A stretch of DNA of 64,000 bases from Photobacterium sanguinicancri (GTDB lineage Bacteria > Pseudomonadota > Gammaproteobacteria > Enterobacterales > Vibrionaceae). A program made the position numbers and the translations under genes. Of this stretch, positions 38,879 through 48,012 are shown one piece after another. A model generated the notes under the pieces. It was given only the letters and a program-made list of their open reading frames with translations. It did no database searches and was not told the origin of the DNA. Position 1 is the first letter of the stretch. Every line of letters begins with the position of its first letter. The stretch is from positions 2,790,001 through 2,854,000 of the forward strand of contig NZ_AP024850.1 of the NCBI RefSeq assembly GCF_024346675.1, in the 5' to 3' direction.

Positions 38879-38931
38879 TGCGGCACAATAAAAACCGCTT
38901 AGCATTCGTATCAATGACAAAGGCCAAACCC

Positions 38932-39312
38932 ATGAAAACTGTTGTAACTTCTGAAAATGCTCCAGCTGCTATCGGTCCATACTCTCACGGCACTGCGTAC
39001 AACAACCTCATCTTTACTTCAGGTCAGTTACCAGTAGATGCAGCAACCAGCAAAGTGGCTGAAGGCGGTATTACTGCACAATCTATTCAATCACTTAAAA
39101 ACCTAGTGAGTGTTGTTGAAGCAGGTGGTGGTGATGTGAATACCATTTTAAAAACAACTTGCTACTTAGCAGACATCGCTGATTTCGCCGCATTTAACGA
39201 AGTGTACAAAACAGTTTTTGAAACCGACTGCCCTGCACGTAGCTGTTTCGCAGTAAAAGATCTGCCATTAGGCGTTCTAGTTGAAGTTGAAGCAATCGCT
39301 CACGCTAAATAA
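38932..39312 (+). CDS. ridA: RidA family enamine/imine deaminase
   Basis: RidA hydrolyses reactive 2-aminoacrylate and related enamines or imines to 2-oxo acids and ammonia, protecting PLP enzymes. The 126-residue protein has [20 protein letters not shown] and the C-terminal [22 protein letters not shown] with the catalytic Arg. The start at 38932 has AAAGG at 8-base spacing; an ATG at 38914 has none. cyuA follows 10 bases later; cysteine desulfidase produces 2-aminoacrylate, so the pairing makes chemical sense. Confidence 0.94.
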   Translation: MKTVVTSENAPAAIGPYSHGTAYNNLIFTSGQLPVDAATSKVAEGGITAQSIQSLKNLVSVVEAGGGDVNTILKTTCYLADIADFAAFNEVYKTVFETDCPARSCFAVKDLPLGVLVEVEAIAHAK

Positions 39313-39322
39313 GGGATACGTC

Positions 39323-40600
39323 ATGAAAGCACAATGGAAACAGTACATCAGCATCATCAACTCTGTGGTTAAACCGGCATTGGGTTGTACTGAACCAATC
39401 TCAGCGGCTTATGCCTCATCAGCGGTTGCAAATATGCTAGGTGGCACACCTGAGACTTTGAAAGTGTTTGTTTCTGATAACCTTTACAAAAACTCAATGG
39501 GCGTTTTTGTACCAGGTACAGGTAAAATTGGCCTTCATATCGCTTCAGCAGCAGGTGCTGTCGCAGGTGATTTTGATGCGGGCTTAGAAGTGCTGGCTAA
39601 AATCACGCCAAGTGATGTAGAACAAGCGCAGGCACTCATTGATGCAGGCAAGGTTGAAGTTTCTCGCTACAACACCAGTGAATTTATTTTCTGCCGCGTA
39701 ATTGCAACCAAAGGTGCAGATACAGCAGAAATCACCATCAGTGGTGGCCATACTCGTATCGAAGAAAAGCGCTTTAACGATGAAGTGATCTTCACTGCAA
39801 GTAAAGAACAAGGTGCAGTATCCACAGCATCGATCTGTGAAGGTGTAGACATCAGCATTCGCGATATCTATGACTTTGCTACTCAAGCGGACTTTGCTGA
39901 CATTGCATTTATTCTTGAAGCTAAAAAGTTAAATAGCGCATTAGCGAAAGAAGGGATGGATAACCCTTATGGCCTACAAATTGGCCGTACAATGGATAGC
40001 AGTATGGAAGACGGCATGATGGGCAAATGCCTATCTAACGAAATCCTGATGTACACCTCTGCTGCATCGGATGCTCGTATGGGTGGTGCTACTCTACCGG
40101 CAATGAGTAACTACGGTAGTGGTAACCAAGGTATCGCAGCGACTGTGCCTGTTGTAAAAACAGCTGAGTTCGTTGGTGCAAATGACGAAACCTTAGCACG
40201 CGCCCTTATTATGAGCCACTTAGGCGCGGTATACATTAAGTCTTACTACCCACCACTTTCTGCATTTTGTGGTAACACAGCCACCAGCTCAGCAGCAGCA
40301 ATGGCGATGGTTTACCTACGTGGTGGTGACTTTGAGCAATCTTGCTTTGCTATCCAAAACGTACTGAGCGACACCACAGGTATGGTCTGTGACGGTGCCA
40401 AAGCAACATGTGCAATGAAAGTTGGCAGCTCTTCACAAGCCGCAGTTAAATCTATGCTTCTTGCAATGAATAACCACGCAGCAGCGATGCAGGGTGTTAT
40501 TTCACGTGATGTTGAAAAAACTATCCGTAACATTGGCCGCATGGTAAGTGCAGGAATGGGACAAACAGATAAAGAAATTATTGAAATTATGTCTGTTTAA
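39323..40600 (+). CDS. cyuA: L-cysteine desulfidase family protein (CyuA/YhaM, UPF0597)
   Basis: This family breaks L-cysteine into pyruvate, ammonia and sulfide with a [4Fe-4S] cluster and without PLP. The 425-residue protein keeps the candidate cluster cysteines: LGCTEPIS (about 22), [11 protein letters not shown] (about 317) and [14 protein letters not shown] (about 356 and 363). The start at 39323 has AAGGG at 7-base spacing. It is cotranscribed with ridA and followed by a regulator gene. In enterics cyuA is paired with the cysteine importer cyuP; none is present here. Confidence 0.92.
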   Translation: MKAQWKQYISIINSVVKPALGCTEPISAAYASSAVANMLGGTPETLKVFVSDNLYKNSMGVFVPGTGKIGLHIASAAGAVAGDFDAGLEVLAKITPSDVEQAQALIDAGKVEVSRYNTSEFIFCRVIATKGADTAEITISGGHTRIEEKRFNDEVIFTASKEQGAVSTASICEGVDISIRDIYDFATQADFADIAFILEAKKLNSALAKEGMDNPYGLQIGRTMDSSMEDGMMGKCLSNEILMYTSAASDARMGGATLPAMSNYGSGNQGIAATVPVVKTAEFVGANDETLARALIMSHLGAVYIKSYYPPLSAFCGNTATSSAAAMAMVYLRGGDFEQSCFAIQNVLSDTTGMVCDGAKATCAMKVGSSSQAAVKSMLLAMNNHAAAMQGVISRDVEKTIRNIGRMVSAGMGQTDKEIIEIMSV

Positions 40601-40608
40601 AGTCCATA

Positions 40609-40632
40609 ATCGCCACCTCTACGGGTGGCGAT
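40609..40632 (+). terminator. hairpin after cyuA
   Basis: ATCGCCACC and GGTGGCGAT arms with a 6-base loop, 9 bases after the cyuA stop. The following TGTATT is a poor T run, so termination may be partial, leaving some read-through into the regulator. Confidence 0.55.
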
Positions 40633-40767
40633 TGTATTCACACTCAAGTAATCACAGTAGCAAACGAAAACAGTTTCACTTGCATGCTTATTCATAATCC
40701 ACCAGGAAATACGGGGAAGAATGCAGCTAGTCAGAATGTTTTCGTTTGCTTTAAAAGGAAATGGAAA

Positions 40768-41415
40768 ATGCTAGTCACCTTATCCGTGAGCGATAAGCTA
40801 ATCCTCGATGCAATGTGCAATGTCGTTGATGGTATCGCTGCGATGTATGGCCAACACACCGAAGTGGCGCTACATAGTTTAGACATTGAGAATCCATCCA
40901 TTATTAAAATTGCTAATGGTCACGTCACCGAACGTGGTATCGGTGCGCCGATCACTAACTTAGCACTAGAAAAACTGAAAACTGGGGCCGATGTTTCAGA
41001 ACCTTATTTCAGCCGTTGTTCTCAAGGTAAGTTAATTCGCTCTGTCACTACCATTATTCGCAATGATGTAGGCACTGCTATTGCGCTACTGTGCATCAAT
41101 GCAGATATGGATGCGCCTATCCATTCATTTTTGAGCTCGATGCTACCCAATACACTTCCTTTTGATTCAGCAGCGGTATCGCCTGAAACATTTGCCAAAA
41201 ATCCAGATGAGATGCTGAATGATTCTATTGAACGAATCAAAAATGCCACGATGGAAGATCGATCGATCCCAACACACAAACGTAGCCGTGTTATTGTTGA
41301 GCAACTGTTTGAAAATGGGGTCTTCAACATAAAAGATGCCATTGTGATCACCGCTGAATCTCTAGGCGTATCACGCGATACTGTTTACCGCTATTTACGT
41401 GACCTTAAAAAATAG
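40768..41415 (+). CDS. YheO-like PAS/HTH transcriptional regulator
   Basis: A 215-residue protein with an N-terminal YheO-like PAS domain (about 5-120: VDGIAAMYGQHTEVALHSLD, IIKIANGHVTERGIGAPIT, TTIIRNDVGTAIALLCIN) and a C-terminal helix-turn-helix of the HTH_22 type ending VSRDTVYRYLRDLKK. Family members such as DauR control amino-acid catabolism. The start at 40768 has AAAAGGAAA upstream; the frame runs 28 codons further without support. Its place after cyuA makes it the prime candidate to bind the TGCAA dyads, by inference. Confidence 0.88.
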   Translation: MLVTLSVSDKLILDAMCNVVDGIAAMYGQHTEVALHSLDIENPSIIKIANGHVTERGIGAPITNLALEKLKTGADVSEPYFSRCSQGKLIRSVTTIIRNDVGTAIALLCINADMDAPIHSFLSSMLPNTLPFDSAAVSPETFAKNPDEMLNDSIERIKNATMEDRSIPTHKRSRVIVEQLFENGVFNIKDAIVITAESLGVSRDTVYRYLRDLKK

Positions 41416-41448
41416 TGATGTAAAAAATGTCGTTATCAATCTTTTATT

Positions 41449-41474
41449 AAGGCGCACATTGCGCCTTTTTCTTT
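41449..41474 (+). terminator. intrinsic terminator of the YheO-like regulator
   Basis: AAGGCGC and GCGCCTT arms with an ACATT loop and a T-rich tail. Confidence 0.82.
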
Positions 41475-41553
41475 GCGCTAAATTCACCACCCACAAGCAA
41501 AATGCTACCCTAGCTCTCAGGATTATTACCGTACGTGCCTAAGGACGAAATAC

Positions 41554-42462
41554 ATGCAATTCACTATTGTTGGAGCTGGCGCCATTGGTTGCCTTTGGGC
41601 GGCCTCACTTGCAAAAGCCCACTCAGTTCATCTATGGACACGTAACTCACAGCCTTATAACGAATTTAATTTCACGCCATTCGAACGAGCATCAACCCCT
41701 GAACCATCAAAAACGCTCAACGTCCCCAGTAACCAAACACAGCTACTTCAGCAAAGTGATTGCGTACTTATTACGGTAAAAGCTTTTCAAGTTGAGCAAG
41801 CAATAAAAACAATTCAACCTTGGCTTTCGCCTTTCACGCCAGTCATTGTCATGCATAATGGCATGGGAAGCCAAGCGGCTGCATTAGCCACACTCCCTAA
41901 TAACCCTCTCTTGTATGCCACAACCTCACAAGCAGCCTTCAAGCCAAAGGTTCATCACATACAACACACAGGGATCGGGCAAACATGGCTTGGCGCGATT
42001 AACCCGGCTGCGCAATCCATGCAGGCTTTAGCTGAAATATTGAATCAAGCATTAGCCCCTTGCCAATGGCACCACGATATTCAGCAACCACTGTGGCAAA
42101 AGCTCGCAATTAACTGTGCAATCAACCCATTAACTGCATTGCATCAGTGTAAGAATGGCGACTTAGCGCAGCAACAGTATCAAACAGCACTCATCAGTAT
42201 TTGCCAAGAAGTTGCAGACATCATGTGCGCAGAGGGTTATGTCACGACAACAGAAACACTCAAAGATCAGGTAGATCGGGTTATTCATGCGACAGCCAAT
42301 AATCTTTCTTCAATGAATCAAGATGTTTGTCACCACCGCCCGACGGAAATCGACTATATTACTGGGCATATTGTGCGACGTGGTCAACACTACAATATAC
42401 GCACACCTTTTAATGCCCAGCTTTGGCAACAGATTAAAACAATGGAGCAAAAAGCCTCATGA
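41554..42462 (+). CDS. panE: 2-dehydropantoate 2-reductase PanE
   Basis: PanE reduces ketopantoate to pantoate with NADPH for pantothenate and coenzyme A synthesis. The 302 residues start with the Rossmann motif FTIVGAGAIGCLWAASLA and contain the catalytic Lys in KLAINCAINPLTALHQCKNG and the C-terminal EIDYITGHIVRRG. The stop overlaps yajL by 4 bases. Length and gene order agree with E. coli and Vibrio, where panE and yajL are adjacent. Confidence 0.94.
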   Translation: MQFTIVGAGAIGCLWAASLAKAHSVHLWTRNSQPYNEFNFTPFERASTPEPSKTLNVPSNQTQLLQQSDCVLITVKAFQVEQAIKTIQPWLSPFTPVIVMHNGMGSQAAALATLPNNPLLYATTSQAAFKPKVHHIQHTGIGQTWLGAINPAAQSMQALAEILNQALAPCQWHHDIQQPLWQKLAINCAINPLTALHQCKNGDLAQQQYQTALISICQEVADIMCAEGYVTTTETLKDQVDRVIHATANNLSSMNQDVCHHRPTEIDYITGHIVRRGQHYNIRTPFNAQLWQQIKTMEQKAS

Positions 42463-43076
42463 CCTTTCTACATACATCCACTCCGAAGATTGCGGTTTGT
42501 ATTGCCCCTGGTACAGAAGAGATGGAAGCCATTACGGCAATTGACGTCCTTCGTCGAGCCAACTTTGATGTCACCATTGCAAGCGTCGCTTCTGATGGTG
42601 CATTAATCGTTGAAGGCTCTCGTGGCATCAAACTGGTTGCTGACATCGCATTAGTTGAAGTGGCAGATATTGAATTTGATTGTGTAGTACTACCGGGTGG
42701 CCTCGGGGGGGCGGAGTGCTTCCGTGATAGCCCGTTACTGGTCGAATTCGTCAATCAGCATCGTTATGACGGTAAATTAGTCGCGGCAATCTGTGCGACA
42801 CCTGCAGTTTTGTTGCAACACCACAATATGTACCCCGAAGCTTATATGACAGCGCACCCAGCCCTTATTGATCAGATATCAGCCAGTAAGCGCAAAGTGA
42901 AACGGGTATTTTTTGATACCAACCATAATCTACTGACTAGCCAAGGGCCAGGTACAGCGCAAGAATTTGCGTTAGATATTGTAGTACAGCTAGCAGGAAA
43001 AGAGCGCGCAGCTGAAGTGGCGGGCCCTATGGTGGTGTGGCCAAATATGCATTACGACGTATTTCCACAAAAGTAG
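42459..43076 (+). CDS. yajL: YajL, DJ-1/PfpI family protein
   Basis: YajL is a DJ-1-like cytosolic protein linked to oxidative-stress protection and protein repair. The 205 residues contain the conserved Glu in APGTEEMEA (about 20) and the reactive Cys in AAICATPAVLL (about 113), followed by the conserved SQGPGTAQEFALDIV. It overlaps panE by 4 bases (ATGA). A terminator shared with the convergent thiI follows. Confidence 0.93.
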   Translation: MTFLHTSTPKIAVCIAPGTEEMEAITAIDVLRRANFDVTIASVASDGALIVEGSRGIKLVADIALVEVADIEFDCVVLPGGLGGAECFRDSPLLVEFVNQHRYDGKLVAAICATPAVLLQHHNMYPEAYMTAHPALIDQISASKRKVKRVFFDTNHNLLTSQGPGTAQEFALDIVVQLAGKERAAEVAGPMVVWPNMHYDVFPQK

Positions 43077-43131
43077 TCGATAGCAATGATCATCAGCGCC
43101 TGATCTAACGCTTCATACGTTTGCAAGTAAT

Positions 43132-43165
43132 AAAAAACCCAGCACATAGGCTGGGTTTCTTTTTA
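43132..43165. terminator. bidirectional intrinsic terminator
   Basis: AAACCCAGC and GCTGGGTTT arms with a 6-base loop, A6 on the left and TTTCTTTTT on the right. Confidence 0.86.
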
Positions 43166-43217
43166 CTAACGGTTAATGACAATTACACAATGCCATCCAC
43201 TCAAATTATACGCGCAA

Positions 43218-44666
43218 TTAAGGGCGATATACTTTTACGTTAGCAAAACCATTTTCTGTTAAGTACAGCGCCTGTAAACGGCTCATTACGCCGCGATCAC
43301 AGTACAACAGGTAGGTTTTGTCTTGTGGTAGATCGCCAAACTTAGTCGCTAGTTTGTAGAAAGGTAAGTGCTGAACTTCAACACCTTCAATCACTAGTGG
43401 GCTCTCGTCTTCTTCATCTGGGCTACGAATATCCAGTACGATCGCGCCTTTTTCGATCTGATCGACTAATTCAATTTCAGGTGCTTGTTCTTGGCTTTCT
43501 TTTTCAATATCACGAATATCCATGACACGAGCCTCAGTCACCACACGATCTAATATCGTGAAATCAAATTTCGCTTCTTCGATTTCAAGCTTATCTTTCG
43601 ATGCTTTTACCGTTGGGTTCTTCGAAATCACACCACAGAATTCAGGCATGGTTTTCGCGAACTCTTCAGTACCGATATCACGTGCAACATTGATGATGTC
43701 TTCTTTATCCCAGTTAATCAGTGGGCGAAGGATCAAAGTATCTGTTACGTTGTCGATCATACGAAGGTTAGTCAGCGTCTGGCTAGATACCTGACCCAAT
43801 GCTTCACCAGTAACAAGCGCTTGAATACCAAAACGATTTGCTACTTTGCCAGCGGCACGCATAAACATACGTTTCAGCACGACACCCATCTGACCGTTTT
43901 CAACTTTCTCTAGGATTTCACCAACAACAGGTTCAAAGTCTATAGAGATAAACTTCACTTTTGCCGACGAACCATACTTCTGCCATAAGAAGTGTGATAC
44001 CTGCTTAACACCAATTTCGTGTGCAGGGCCACCTAAGTTGAAGAAACAGTAATGCACTTTACTACCGCGCTTAATGTGCAAGTAGCTAGAAACACCTGAA
44101 TCGAAGCCGCCTGAAATCAGACTTAACACATCTTCTTGGGTACCCATAGGGAAACCACCAAGGCCTTTATGACGCGCCAGCACTTGGTTCAAGATGTTAT
44201 TTTCAACTTCGATATTAACGGTAACGTCTGGCTTCTTCAGCTTCACTTTTGCAGATTCAACTGCTTGGTTTAAACCACCACCAACATAACGCTCAAGCTC
44301 AATCGAGGTAAAGTCATGCTTACCTACACGTTTTGCACGTACACAGAAGGTTTTACCTTCGATATCTTCACGTACAAGATCTAACGTTTTCTCGTAGATA
44401 TCGTGCATGTCAGTGAAATCAGTTTGATTCACTTCTAGCACATGGTGAATACCAGAGGTTCGCGTTAACGCAGCAAGTACCTGCTCGCGCATCGTCTCAT
44501 CTTTTACCGTTACTTCGATGTAAGTACGACGATTGACAACCGATACAGTATCAGTCAAACGCAGAAGAATAATGCGAATATTGCTATCAAGGATCTTAGT
44601 AAAGCGCTTACGAATAGACTCACTCTTTACAAAAATCTCTGGATGGGGTTTTACGATAAATTTCAT
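43218..44666 (-). CDS. thiI: tRNA 4-thiouridine synthase ThiI
   Basis: ThiI thiolates uridine 8 of tRNA and supplies sulfur for thiamine thiazole synthesis. The 482 residues show an N-terminal ferredoxin-like and THUMP region (to about 165), the PP-loop motif [13 protein letters not shown] (about 184-196), and a C-terminal rhodanese domain with the persulfide Cys in [14 protein letters not shown] (about 456). The rhodanese extension is the gammaproteobacterial form. Length equals that of E. coli ThiI. Confidence 0.96.
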   Translation of the reverse strand: MKFIVKPHPEIFVKSESIRKRFTKILDSNIRIILLRLTDTVSVVNRRTYIEVTVKDETMREQVLAALTRTSGIHHVLEVNQTDFTDMHDIYEKTLDLVREDIEGKTFCVRAKRVGKHDFTSIELERYVGGGLNQAVESAKVKLKKPDVTVNIEVENNILNQVLARHKGLGGFPMGTQEDVLSLISGGFDSGVSSYLHIKRGSKVHYCFFNLGGPAHEIGVKQVSHFLWQKYGSSAKVKFISIDFEPVVGEILEKVENGQMGVVLKRMFMRAAGKVANRFGIQALVTGEALGQVSSQTLTNLRMIDNVTDTLILRPLINWDKEDIINVARDIGTEEFAKTMPEFCGVISKNPTVKASKDKLEIEEAKFDFTILDRVVTEARVMDIRDIEKESQEQAPEIELVDQIEKGAIVLDIRSPDEEDESPLVIEGVEVQHLPFYKLATKFGDLPQDKTYLLYCDRGVMSRLQALYLTENGFANVKVYRP

Positions 44667-44915
44667 AACACGCTTCGCTACACAGGGCCAAACTAAAGGC
44701 GCGAATTATACAGCAAGCTCGCTGCCGCTGAAACCAGCAGAGACGGTTACTCAACGAATAATCTTTTGATTTACCGATTGTTGAGCTGCATTCGATAATG
44801 TGATCGCTATCAATTTGGCTACAAAGCGCATCCACCTATGAAAACAGAGGCAGACTCACCCAACTTGTCAGCGATGGTAGTAATACCTTAGTAAGGATTA
44901 TCAGGGGGTTCAACC

Positions 44916-44940
44916 TCACGCCATCAAGTTGATGGCGTGA
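44916..44940 (-). terminator. hairpin after pomB
   Basis: TCACGCCATC and GATGGCGTGA arms with a 5-base loop, 9 bases after the pomB stop. No T run follows on the minus strand, so it may act as a transcript end stabiliser or weak terminator. Confidence 0.55.
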
Positions 44941-44949
44941 AGATTGTAA

Positions 44950-45870
44950 TTATGGCAGGGGAACACTCGATACATCTTCTGAATAATGCGGCTTGCCTTG
45001 CATGATCGAAATCTCAACTCGGCGGTTAGCACGGCGTTCTTCTTCTGTTTTATTTTTGTTCAATGGTGCAGTATCAGCCAAACCAACAACGCGTAAACGC
45101 TTGTGGTCAAAACCTTCCACTTTTTCCATTTCTTGGGCGATAGAGACAGCACGTTGCGCTGATAAATCCCAATTTGAACGGTATAACTCAGAATCTAATT
45201 TCTGGTTATCGGTATGCCCGCTAACTCGGATCACACCCGGAATATCTCGCACCAAATCGGCAACTTGACGAACAAGCGGTCGAAATTTAGGTTGTAGAAA
45301 TGCGGAACCCGCAGGAAATGCCCCTTTTTCTTTAATCCGAATCACCACCTGCTGACCGAAGTTTTCAACTTCTATTGCTCCCTCATCAATCTCACGATCG
45401 AGGGCTTGCTGTAACATCTCCAGCAGTTGCGCTTGCGATGGGCTTTCTTCTGATTCACTGCTTTGACTATCTTGGGTCGATTTTTCTGCCGTTTGTCCAC
45501 CCGTTAATTTACCCGCATCACGTTTAGTGCCTCCCGCGCGATCGGATTCTCCTTCATGGAAATCGAGTGAACGCTGTGTCATGTCTATCGTTTGTTGCAT
45601 GATCACTTCAATTGGCGTTGGTTCCGGCCGGCCAGGACGAAACTCTTGTGCGATTACGCTGGTGCCTTTCGGTATGTCTTTTACTTCGAGCATGTTCTGC
45701 ACACCAAACGCAAACTTCATCGAGCCTGCAATCTGCTTAAATTTCAGTACATCCATTTCAGAGAACGACAACAGTAGTACGAAGAAACACATCAGTAATG
45801 ACATCAAGTCAGCGAATGTGCCCATCCACGGGGGTAACCCAGGTGGCGGACATTTGCATTCTTCTTCCAT
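44950..45870 (-). CDS. pomB: sodium-driven flagellar stator protein PomB
   Basis: PomB with PomA forms the Na+ channel that powers the polar flagellum. The 306 residues have an N-terminal membrane helix with the essential Asp in WMGTFADLMSLLMCFFVLLLSF (about residue 22), a plug/linker rich in Ser, Gln and Glu (about 110-165), and a C-terminal OmpA-like peptidoglycan-binding domain with IRVSGHTDNQ and ERRANRRVEISI. pomA precedes it by 12 bases. The N terminus MEEECKCPPPG is typical of PomB. Confidence 0.95.
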   Translation of the reverse strand: MEEECKCPPPGLPPWMGTFADLMSLLMCFFVLLLSFSEMDVLKFKQIAGSMKFAFGVQNMLEVKDIPKGTSVIAQEFRPGRPEPTPIEVIMQQTIDMTQRSLDFHEGESDRAGGTKRDAGKLTGGQTAEKSTQDSQSSESEESPSQAQLLEMLQQALDREIDEGAIEVENFGQQVVIRIKEKGAFPAGSAFLQPKFRPLVRQVADLVRDIPGVIRVSGHTDNQKLDSELYRSNWDLSAQRAVSIAQEMEKVEGFDHKRLRVVGLADTAPLNKNKTEEERRANRRVEISIMQGKPHYSEDVSSVPLP

Positions 45871-45882
45871 TTATAGCGCCCC

Positions 45883-46644
45883 TTACCCTTCTGGATCGAA
45901 TGAGCGTTTTTTCTCATTAAGGTAGTTTTTCAGGTAACCGTCGATAACACGGGGGTTCTGACCATCTTGGATCGCTAAGACGCCATCCAGAATTAGCATT
46001 CGATTCAGTTTTTCTTGGTCTTTACGTAGTGTCAGTTTTGCGGCGATAGGCAAAGTCACCATGTTGGCAAATATTGCACCGTACAAGGTAGTTAAAAGTG
46101 CAACGGCCATCGCTGGGCCGATAGATTTGGGGTCATCCATGTTTGATAGCATGGCAACAAGACCGATCAATGTACCAATCATCCCCATCGCAGGGGCGAC
46201 ATCGCCTAATGCCTTAAATATACCAATACCTTGCTCATGGCGATCGTTGGTCAGCACAATGTCTTTTTGTAACGCGGAGCGCACCACATCTGCATCATGG
46301 CCATCGACTAATAAATCGACGCCTTTACGTAAAAAGGAATTTTCAACCTGCATTTCTTCTAGTGCAAGGAAACCACCTTTACGCGCCGCATCTGCCATTT
46401 CAACAATTTTAGCAATCAGATCTTCAGGCACATCTGTTTTGAACATGAAGGCTTTGCCAGCAATTTTAGTGGCCCCAAAAAACTGTCCGACGCTATATTG
46501 CATCAATACGACAAAGAATGATCCACAGAAAACAATCAATATTGACTGTGTATCTATGAACATACCAATGCTGCCACCGAGTACCATTGCCATTACAACA
46601 AAGGCAAATGACCCGATTAGGCCTATAAGGGTTGCCAAATCCAC
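45883..46644 (-). CDS. pomA: sodium-driven flagellar stator protein PomA
   Basis: PomA is the four-helix membrane partner of PomB. The 253-residue protein starts with GTG at 46644 (MDLATLIGLIGSFAFVVMAM after initiation), supported by GGAGAG upstream and identical in length to Vibrio PomA; the frame extends 13 codons further. The cytoplasmic loop (about 50-150) holds the charged residues that meet FliG, and the last two helices include APAMGMIGTLIGLVAML and the C-terminal NMVTLPIAAKL. Confidence 0.95.
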   Translation of the reverse strand: MDLATLIGLIGSFAFVVMAMVLGGSIGMFIDTQSILIVFCGSFFVVLMQYSVGQFFGATKIAGKAFMFKTDVPEDLIAKIVEMADAARKGGFLALEEMQVENSFLRKGVDLLVDGHDADVVRSALQKDIVLTNDRHEQGIGIFKALGDVAPAMGMIGTLIGLVAMLSNMDDPKSIGPAMAVALLTTLYGAIFANMVTLPIAAKLTLRKDQEKLNRMLILDGVLAIQDGQNPRVIDGYLKNYLNEKKRSFDPEG

Positions 46645-46850
46645 CAGAAACTCTCCAACTTGCGATGCGTTACGAAAAACCAATGTATTCTACCGAACTA
46701 CTAGTGTATCGGCACCCTCCAAAATTGATTTAGCGCAGATAAGTGAAAAGGTGAAAATTACTGTTCTGACACACACATTGATGTGCGATAATTTGACGCT
46801 ACCCAGTCACTACGTTATTTTTCCTGCACTTTCAAAATAGTGAAACTCTT

Positions 46851-47093
46851 ATGGCAGCTAAAAAACCCGAAAATATGGCGTTTGAAGACGCACTTGATGA
46901 ACTTGATGCGATTGTAGCTGAGCTCGAATCTGGCGACATTTCACTTGAAAATGCGCTTAAAAAGTTTGAACGTGGTATTGCATTAGCCCGTAATAGCCAA
47001 CAAAAACTGACTCAAGCGGAACAACGTGTCGATATTTTGCTTCAAGCTGATGACGAAGCACCTCTGACTGAATTTGATACCCATAATGAATAA
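46851..47093 (+). CDS. xseB: exodeoxyribonuclease VII small subunit
   Basis: XseB is the small subunit of ExoVII, which degrades single-stranded DNA to oligonucleotides. The 80-residue protein has the family core FEDALDELDAIVAELESGDISLENALKKFERG. It overlaps ispA by 8 bases and heads the xseB-ispA-dxs operon, the standard gammaproteobacterial order. Confidence 0.95.
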   Translation: MAAKKPENMAFEDALDELDAIVAELESGDISLENALKKFERGIALARNSQQKLTQAEQRVDILLQADDEAPLTEFDTHNE

Positions 47094-47988
47094 CACTTTT
47101 TCTCTGTCACAATCTCTGACGTTCTTTCACGAACGAAGTAATCAGCAACTCGCATCTTGGCTTGCGGCTCAACCTCATTCCGATCAATCGCTACTAAAAG
47201 CGATGAAACATGGGACGTTACTTGGTGGAAAACGCGCACGCCCTTTTCTTACTTATGTGACAGGGGAAATGCTCGGGACTTCATTAGAAGACCTTGATGC
47301 GCCAGCGGCAGCCGTAGAATGTATCCATGCATATTCATTAATTCATGACGATTTACCCGCCATGGACGATGACGAACTGCGTCGTGGTCAACCAACGTGC
47401 CATATCGAATTTGATGAAGCCATTGCGATTTTGGCTGGCGATGCACTGCAGACTTTAGCCTTTGAAATTCTGGCTGATGGCCAATTGAATCCAAATGCGG
47501 AACCGCAACGTATTACTATGGTTAAAGAGCTTGCTCGTGCCTCTGGTGCGGCAGGTATGTGTTTAGGCCAATCACTTGATCTTGAAGCAGAAGGCCAACA
47601 AGTGGGCTTAGCCCAACTTGAAACCATTCACAAAAAGAAAACCGGTGCGTTAATTCGCTGCGCAATTCGCTTAGGCGCATTAGCCGCAGGTGAGAAAGGT
47701 GTGGCCATATTGCCACAACTGAACAAATACGCCGAAGCTGTAGGGTTAGCATTCCAAGTACAAGACGACATTCTTGATGTAATTGGTGATACTGAAACGT
47801 TAGGTAAACCACAAGGTTCTGATGTAGAACTGGAAAAAAGCACTTATCCTGCTTTACTTGGTTTAGCTGGTGCGCAAGAAAAAGCACAGCAACTTTATCA
47901 AGAAGCGCTACACGCGCTGGATACAATCCCCTACAATACAGAACAACTAGAAGTTTTTGCCCGATATGTCATCGAGCGCAATAACTAA
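47086..47988 (+). CDS. ispA: farnesyl diphosphate synthase IspA
   Basis: IspA condenses isopentenyl and dimethylallyl diphosphates into farnesyl diphosphate. The 300 residues contain the two Asp-rich motifs, DDLPAMDDD (about 87-95) and DDILD (about 227-231), and GGKRARPFLTY. The start is ATG at 47086 inside the xseB end, without its own clear ribosome binding site, so translation is probably coupled. An in-frame TTG four codons upstream is less likely. Confidence 0.95.
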   Translation: MNNTFSLSQSLTFFHERSNQQLASWLAAQPHSDQSLLKAMKHGTLLGGKRARPFLTYVTGEMLGTSLEDLDAPAAAVECIHAYSLIHDDLPAMDDDELRRGQPTCHIEFDEAIAILAGDALQTLAFEILADGQLNPNAEPQRITMVKELARASGAAGMCLGQSLDLEAEGQQVGLAQLETIHKKKTGALIRCAIRLGALAAGEKGVAILPQLNKYAEAVGLAFQVQDDILDVIGDTETLGKPQGSDVELEKSTYPALLGLAGAQEKAQQLYQEALHALDTIPYNTEQLEVFARYVIERNN

Positions 47989-48012
47989 AATCAGTAAAAG
48001 CGCCGAATTGTT

